Assembly: GCA_913774665.1 (NCBI GenBank)
Contig: CAJYHN010000010.1
Coordinates: forward strand, 248,001 to 312,000
DNA: 64,000 bases
Direction: 5' to 3'
Origin: an uncultured Microbacterium sp.
GTDB lineage: Bacteria > Actinomycetota > Actinomycetes > Actinomycetales > Microbacteriaceae
The translations under genes and the position numbers were made by a program. Each line of letters starts with the position of its first letter. Position 1 is the first letter of the stretch. The notes under the pieces were generated by a model. The model saw only the letters and a list, made by a program, of their open reading frames with translations, was not told the DNA's origin and searched no databases. Positions 59,480 to 64,000 of this stretch are shown piece after piece.

Positions 59480-60718
59480 TCAGGTGAAGGCGAGCACGAC
59501 GCCCCCGACGGCACCGACGATCACGACCGCCCACGCCGGAACGCGGAACGCGGTGAGCAGCACGAACCCGACCACCGCGAGCAGGAAAGATCCCGCACCG
59601 GTGACGGCGGTCGTGAAGACCGGAGCATAGAGAGCGGCACCGAGGATGCCGACCACGGCGGCGTTGGCCCCGCGCATCGCGGCGCGGACGCGGGGCTTCG
59701 AGCGCACCGCATCCCAGAACGGCAGGACGCCGGTGAGCACGAGGAAGCCCGGCAGGAAGATCGCGGCGAGCGCGAGGGCCGCACCCGCGATCCCGCCGGG
59801 ACCGACGGAGGACACCGCACCGAGATAGGCGGAGAACGTGAAGAGCGGGCCGGGCACCGCCTGGGCTGCGCCGTACCCCGAGAGGAACGCCTCGGGCGAG
59901 ACCCATCCGGTCTCGACCACCCCCGCCTGCAGCAGGGGCAGCACCACGTGCCCGCCGCCGAACACCAGGGCGCCCGACCGGAAGAACGCGTCGATCAGGG
60001 CGGCCACCCCCGACCCGGTGGCCGCCGCGAGTACGGGGAGGCCCACCAGCCCGACCACGAAGAGGGCCAGACAGGTCACGGCGACGGCGCGCGGGACGCC
60101 GAACGACGGCAGCGCCGGCGTTGAGGGCTCGGCGACACCGCGCAGGAGCACGAGCCCCCCGAGCACCCCGACGGCGAGAGCGCCCAGCTGCCCCGGAGCC
60201 CCCGGTACGAGCAGGGCGAGGGCGAGGCCGACGACGGCGATACCGGCCCGCGGGGCGTCGGGCGTGAGCGTACGGGTCATCCCCCACACCGCCTGGGCGA
60301 CGATCGCCACCGCCACGACCTGCAGACCCGAGATCACGCCGGCGGCGACGGGTCCGCCGAGCACGGCGGCTCCCCCGGCGAACGCGACGAGAAGGACGGC
60401 GGAGGGAAGGGTGAAGGCGAGGAAGGCGGCGAGCGCGCCGAACACGCCGGCCCGCTGCAGCCCGATCGCGAAGCCGACCTGACTCGAGGCCGGACCGGGG
60501 AGGAACTGGCAGAGCGCGACGAGATCGGCGTACGCCCGGTCGTCCATCCACCTCCGGCGCACGACGAGGTCGTCGCGAAAGTACCCGAGGTGCGCGACGG
60601 GCCCCCCGAAAGAGGTCAGGCCGAGACGAAGGAAGGCGAGGAACACCTCGCGGACGGAACCTGACCGCTGCACCGACCCATCCTCGTCCAGCGGGGGAAA
60701 CGTCGGGTGAACCGTCAC
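59480..60718 (-). CDS. chrA: Chromate transporter, long-chain CHR family
   Basis: The 412-residue protein has two homologous CHR halves. The first has LRLGLTSFGGPVAHLGYFRD and CQFLPGPASSQ; the second has FRSGALVFGGGHVVLPLLQA and GYGAAQAVPGPLFTFSAYLG. These FGGP/FGGG and PGP motifs are diagnostic. About ten to twelve hydrophobic segments are visible. It exports chromate in proton or sulfate exchange. The ATG overlaps the stop of the oxidoreductase gene by four bases. Confidence 0.9.
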   Translation of the reverse strand: MTVHPTFPPLDEDGSVQRSGSVREVFLAFLRLGLTSFGGPVAHLGYFRDDLVVRRRWMDDRAYADLVALCQFLPGPASSQVGFAIGLQRAGVFGALAAFLAFTLPSAVLLVAFAGGAAVLGGPVAAGVISGLQVVAVAIVAQAVWGMTRTLTPDAPRAGIAVVGLALALLVPGAPGQLGALAVGVLGGLVLLRGVAEPSTPALPSFGVPRAVAVTCLALFVVGLVGLPVLAAATGSGVAALIDAFFRSGALVFGGGHVVLPLLQAGVVETGWVSPEAFLSGYGAAQAVPGPLFTFSAYLGAVSSVGPGGIAGAALALAAIFLPGFLVLTGVLPFWDAVRSKPRVRAAMRGANAAVVGILGAALYAPVFTTAVTGAGSFLLAVVGFVLLTAFRVPAWAVVIVGAVGGVVLAFT

Positions 60719-61671
60719 ACCAGGCGAGGTCGCAGCAGCGCGTCCACCAGCTCCAAGGTCACGCCGGTCACCCGCTGATCGTCGCCGATGTCGACCCCCG
60801 CCACCGCGTCGCGGAAGCGTTCGACCTCACCGACCATCGGGTTGGCCGGAGCGTCCACCTCGATGACCTCGGTCGGCCCCGAGCGCGGAGTCAGCACCAA
60901 CCGGCGTGGAGCGTCGATCGCGTCGATCGAGAGCGACGCGTCCTCGCCCTGGATCTCGCTGGGCAGGGCGGTATCGGTGATCTTCGACCAGGCGACGTCG
61001 GCGACGAACCCGTCGTAAGCGGCGAGCGCACTGCCCAGCCCGTCCGTCCCCGAGGCGATCCCGACGCGCACGCCGTCGATCGAGAGGGGCGCGCCGAAGA
61101 GCCGCACGAGCGCGTGGAGCGGATACACGCCCAGATCGCGCAGAGCGCTCCCACCCAGCGCCGGATCGAAGATGTTCGTCTGCTCACCCGCGAGCACGTG
61201 GTCGTAGCGCGCCGAGCGCTTCTCGTACCGCAGCGAGACGCGGCGCACCACACCCAGCCGCGGCAGCAGCCCGCGGACCGCGTCGAGTCCCGGGTCGTAT
61301 CCCGAGCGCATCGCCTCGAGAAGGACGACGCCGCGCTCGCGAGCGTGCGACACCGCGGCATGCCACTGCTCCGCGGACAGCACCGCGGGCTTCTCGACGA
61401 GCACCGGGATGCCGGCATCCACCGCCTCGCGCACCTGCGCCGCGTGCACCGCGTTGGGGCTGGCGAGATACACGGCATCGACATCGGGGGCGGCGAGGAG
61501 GTCCGCGAGCCCGACCGCTGTGTGCGGCGCCCCGATCGCGTCGGCGAAGGCCCGGGCGCGCCCCGCGTCTCGAGACGCCACCCGCGAGACCTCGACGCCC
61601 GCGACGATGGCGACCGCCTCCGCGAAGCGCTCGGAGATGGAGCTTGTCCCGACGATGCCGATGCGAGTCAT
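60715..61671 (-). CDS. Gfo/Idh/MocA-family oxidoreductase
   Basis: The start is ATG 61,671 after GGGAGGATGAGGG. In 318 residues, RIGIVGTSSISERFAEAVAI is the NAD(P) Rossmann motif, AVYLASPNAVHAAQVREAVD and PVLVEKPAVLSAEQW (the EKP motif with its Lys) follow. GGSALRDLGVYPLHALVRLF contains the catalytic Asp/His region. It probably acts on a sugar or inositol derivative. It is translationally coupled to chrA by an ATGA overlap, a surprising partner. Confidence 0.85.
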   Translation of the reverse strand: MTRIGIVGTSSISERFAEAVAIVAGVEVSRVASRDAGRARAFADAIGAPHTAVGLADLLAAPDVDAVYLASPNAVHAAQVREAVDAGIPVLVEKPAVLSAEQWHAAVSHARERGVVLLEAMRSGYDPGLDAVRGLLPRLGVVRRVSLRYEKRSARYDHVLAGEQTNIFDPALGGSALRDLGVYPLHALVRLFGAPLSIDGVRVGIASGTDGLGSALAAYDGFVADVAWSKITDTALPSEIQGEDASLSIDAIDAPRRLVLTPRSGPTEVIEVDAPANPMVGEVERFRDAVAGVDIGDDQRVTGVTLELVDALLRPRLV

Positions 61672-61779
61672 ACCCTCATCCTCCCGCGAACGCCGCGCCG
61701 CACGGCCCCCTCGTTCACGGGGGTTGCTTCTCGCGTCGATAGGATCGCGCCGACTCACCCGTCCGAAGCCCGAGGCACC

Positions 61780-62940
61780 ATGAACACCACCCGAGCCGAG
61801 CATCGTCGCCGCGCCATCCGCCGCACCCGTCGACGCCGTACCCTCAGCGCGGTCATCGCCGTCGCCCTGGTCGGCGCGGGCGTCGCCGCGATCGCTCTGA
61901 CCCGCGCCCCCGAGGCTCCCCTCGTCGCCGACGACACCGCCGCGAGCGCCACGCCCCTGGTGACGCCGACGCCGACACCGACACCGAGGCCGCTGACGCC
62001 CGCACAGTCGCTTCTCGCCGGATCGACCGACCCGAACGCCTGCGCCGTCTCGTTCGCCGGCGACGGGATCGCGCTCGACCCGCAGCTTGAACCGCAGGGC
62101 GCGCGCTACCAGAACCTGCCGATCCCGCACGCCGACGGCCGCGTCTTCGCCGGCTGGTACGACACCGCGACCGCGGCCTCGGCGATGACGCAGACCGCGC
62201 GCCTGAACGGCGCCGACCTCGTCGCCTGCACCGACCGGCAGCGGACGCTCCACGCCGGGTGGACGACCCCCGAGGCGAACGCGGCCGAGGCCGCCGGCAT
62301 CCCGATCCTCATGTACCACCAGTTCACGCGGAATCCGAACGGCGAAGACAACTGGCTGCGCCTCAACTACACCTACATCGGCGACTTCGACGCGCAGATG
62401 GCCCACATCCAGCAGTCCGACTTCTACCTGCCCACCTGGGACGAGATGAGCGCCTTCATCGACGGCAGGCTCTTCCTGCCGAAGCACTCCGTGGTCATCA
62501 CCGACGACGACGCCGACAGCACGTGGCTCGAGATGGCCGCCCCGATCGTCGGCGACCGCAAGCTCCTGACCACCTCGTTCGTCATCACCTCGGCGCGCAC
62601 CGAGGGCACGCCCAACCCCTTCGTCCTCCAGCGGTCGCACACCCACGACATGCACCGCGCCGGAGCGAACGGCAAGGGGCGCATGGTCAACGACGACGCC
62701 GACACGATCGCCGCCGATCTGGAGCGGTCGGCGCAGATCCTCGGAGCGAAAGAGGTCGTCGCCTACCCCTTCGGGCACTACAACGACACGACGAAGGAAG
62801 GTCTGCGTCGCGCCGGCTTCGAGCTGGGTCGCACGATCGAACACGGGTACGTGCGCATCGGAACCGATAAACTCGCCCTGCCCGTCATCCGCATGAATTA
62901 CGGAATGACGGTCGACGATCTCAAGAAAGAGATCGGCTGA
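61780..62940 (+). CDS. Membrane-anchored polysaccharide deacetylase-like protein, 386 aa
   Basis: The start is ATG 61,780. An Arg-rich head is followed by one membrane helix (about 22-43, LSAVIAVALVGAGVAAIALT), a Thr/Pro linker, an N-terminal extracytoplasmic domain with Cys (DPNACAVSF, LVACTDRQR), and from about residue 180 a NodB-type domain. PILMYHQFTRNP, VVITDDDADSTW in place of TFDDG, SHTHDMHRAG (metal His) and VVAYPFGHYNDTTKEGLRRA are the family motifs. The changed first motif keeps two Asp but loses Phe and Gly. It probably modifies wall or capsular polysaccharide; the divergent gene is the oxidoreductase. Confidence 0.8.
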   Translation: MNTTRAEHRRRAIRRTRRRRTLSAVIAVALVGAGVAAIALTRAPEAPLVADDTAASATPLVTPTPTPTPRPLTPAQSLLAGSTDPNACAVSFAGDGIALDPQLEPQGARYQNLPIPHADGRVFAGWYDTATAASAMTQTARLNGADLVACTDRQRTLHAGWTTPEANAAEAAGIPILMYHQFTRNPNGEDNWLRLNYTYIGDFDAQMAHIQQSDFYLPTWDEMSAFIDGRLFLPKHSVVITDDDADSTWLEMAAPIVGDRKLLTTSFVITSARTEGTPNPFVLQRSHTHDMHRAGANGKGRMVNDDADTIAADLERSAQILGAKEVVAYPFGHYNDTTKEGLRRAGFELGRTIEHGYVRIGTDKLALPVIRMNYGMTVDDLKKEIG

Positions 62941-62953
62941 CCCTCCGAATGCC

Positions 62954-63040
62954 GGAGAGAATCGGCGGGAAAGCCCGCTCACGAGCAATCGCTCATGACC
63001 CACCGAGGTGGGCATCCGTGATCTCTCAGGTAAGTACGCC
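62954..63040 (+). ncRNA. Candidate structured leader RNA (three-hairpin junction)
   Basis: GGAGAG (62,954) and CTCTC (63,023) can close a junction enclosing GCGGG-AAAG-CCCGC, GAGC-AATC-GCTC and CCCAC-CGAG-GTGGG. AGGTA follows the closing strand. The GGAGAG ... CTCTCAGGTA pair resembles the ends of glycine-riboswitch aptamers, but the conserved internal sequence is not matched well. It precedes the glycosyltransferase gene by about 75 bases. Confidence 0.35.
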
Positions 63041-63114
63041 AGACTTTCAGATCGGGCACGCGTCGGCCGGTCTGCGCTGTTCACTTCTGTCTCACCGAGA
63101 AAACGCGAGCTTCT

Positions 63115-64000
63115 ATGGACCTTTCCGTCATCGTTCCGACCTTCAACGAAGGTCCGAACGTCGCCGAACTCGTCCGACGGACGACGAACGCGCTGCTCGG
63201 TCGTACGGTCGAAGTGATCTTCGTCGACGACTCGACCGACGACACCCCTGATGTCATCCGGGCCGTCGCCGCGGCATCCGAGATACCCGTGCGCCTCATC
63301 CACCGTGACAACCCGGTGGGCGGTCTGGGCGGCGCGGTGGTCGAGGGCATCCGCGCTGCGGAGTCCGACCGCTGCGTCGTCATGGACGGCGATCTGCAGC
63401 ACCCGCCCGAGGTCATCGCCGACATGCTCGCGCGCGCCGAGGTCGGCGACGCCGACGTCGTCGTCGCCTCGCGTTACGTCGCCGGCGGCACCTCCGACGG
63501 TCTCGCCAACGCGGTGCGCACGACCGTGTCGCGCGCGTCCACGTTGCTGACCAAGGCGATGTTCCCCAAGAAGCTCAACAACTGCACCGACCCGATGACG
63601 GGCTTCTTCCTCGTCGACCGCCGCACGCTCGAGATCGAGACCCTGCAGCCGCGCGGCTTCAAGATCCTGCTCGAGATCCTCGCCCGCAAGCAGATGCGCG
63701 TGGCCGAGGTGCCGTTTTCGTTCGCCCCCCGCTTCGCCGGCGAGTCCAAGGCGACCTTCAGCCAGGGCGTGCGCTTCCTCACCCAGCTGACCATGCTCCG
63801 CTTCGGCCGCATGTCGGCGTTCGCCCTCGTTGGCGGGCTGGGAGCCGTGGCCAACCTCGCGATCATGTGGGCCCTGCAGGCCTTCGGCGTGCAGTACCTT
63901 GTCGCCGCGGTCATCGCCAGCGTCGTCACGATCATCGCGAACTTCATCGCGCTCGAGTACCTCGTGTTCGCCGACATGCGCGCCGAGTCCGGCCTCATGC
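63115..64000 (+). CDS. Family 2 glycosyltransferase with C-terminal GtrA-like membrane part, partial
   Basis: ATG 63,115 opens a frame that runs off the window end (about 295 residues seen). DLSVIVPTFNEGPNVAELVR, EVIFVDDSTDDTPDVIRAV and CVVMDGDLQHPPEVIADML give the nucleotide-sugar and DxD motifs of polyprenol-phosphate mannosyl/glucosyltransferases. DPMTGFFLVDRRTLE and GESKATFSQGVRFLTQL are typical of the DPM1 group. From about residue 230 membrane helices begin (FALVGGLGAVANLAIMWALQ, then YLVAAVIASVVTIIANFIAL), as in the fused GtrA flippase-like domain. It should make lipid-linked sugar at the membrane. Confidence 0.88.
   Translation, partial: MDLSVIVPTFNEGPNVAELVRRTTNALLGRTVEVIFVDDSTDDTPDVIRAVAAASEIPVRLIHRDNPVGGLGGAVVEGIRAAESDRCVVMDGDLQHPPEVIADMLARAEVGDADVVVASRYVAGGTSDGLANAVRTTVSRASTLLTKAMFPKKLNNCTDPMTGFFLVDRRTLEIETLQPRGFKILLEILARKQMRVAEVPFSFAPRFAGESKATFSQGVRFLTQLTMLRFGRMSAFALVGGLGAVANLAIMWALQAFGVQYLVAAVIASVVTIIANFIALEYLVFADMRAESGLM

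Noticed and set aside
63023..63032. Confident glycine riboswitch call
   Set aside because: Only the outer GGAGAG and CTCTCAGGTA ends agree; the conserved internal segments are not matched and the downstream gene is not a glycine gene, so it is reported only as a candidate structured RNA.

Overview
The window reads as a piece of a high-GC actinobacterial chromosome, most probably from Microbacteriaceae and close to Microbacterium. The reasons are the tilS-hpt-ftsH-folE-folP-folB-folK-DUF3180-PH-PH-DUF2520-panC-lysS order, a Mycobacterium-type argA, radA/clpC of the actinobacterial kind, and core DNA that is very rich in the heptamer GGATGCC/GGCATCC. The genus is an inference; nothing in the window proves it.

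Region 1 (1 to about 17,340) is an integrated mobile element whose left end lies outside the window. A tyrosine integrase (15,708-17,213, minus) sits next to the 3' end of a tRNA-Ser(CGA) gene (17,345-17,431), the usual attachment arrangement. The element carries a small serine recombinase beside a candidate resolution site, two GIY-YIG nucleases, one of them translationally coupled to a tail-anchored membrane protein, a large glycine-rich secreted protein, a membrane protein with a duplicated domain, an iteron-like array, a replication-relaxation-type winged-helix protein, a TIR-domain protein and several small unknown genes. Three minus-strand genes of the element share a 31-bp upstream box. 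An AraC/VOC/DUF1801 trio looks like cargo.

Region 2 (17.4-29.8 kb) is core: ldh, radA, a small secreted protein, then a GntR-controlled catabolic cluster (glutamine-synthetase-like ligase, gamma-glutamyl hydrolase, aldehyde dehydrogenase, SDR) divergent from an ethanolamine-type permease. The set fits ethanolamine breakdown through gamma-glutamylated intermediates. argA follows.

Region 3 (29.8-49.8 kb) is housekeeping: clpC, a DUF2975-like/XRE module, a lipoprotein, cardiolipin synthase, DUF4192, then one long minus-strand run of tightly overlapping genes from tilS to lysS, with ppa divergent from it.

Region 4 (49.8-53.3 kb) looks disturbed: a GNAT gene, a divergent XRE/SDR pair, an AbiTii-like pseudogene and a truncated GNAT gene, all in DNA lacking the core heptamer.

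Region 5 (53.3-64 kb) returns to core: a secreted M23 peptidase, a Glu-Asp-Phe tRNA operon, a DHA2-type exporter, an acyl-CoA ligase, chrA, a Gfo/Idh/MocA oxidoreductase, a polysaccharide deacetylase, a possible structured leader RNA and a GT2 glycosyltransferase cut by the window end.
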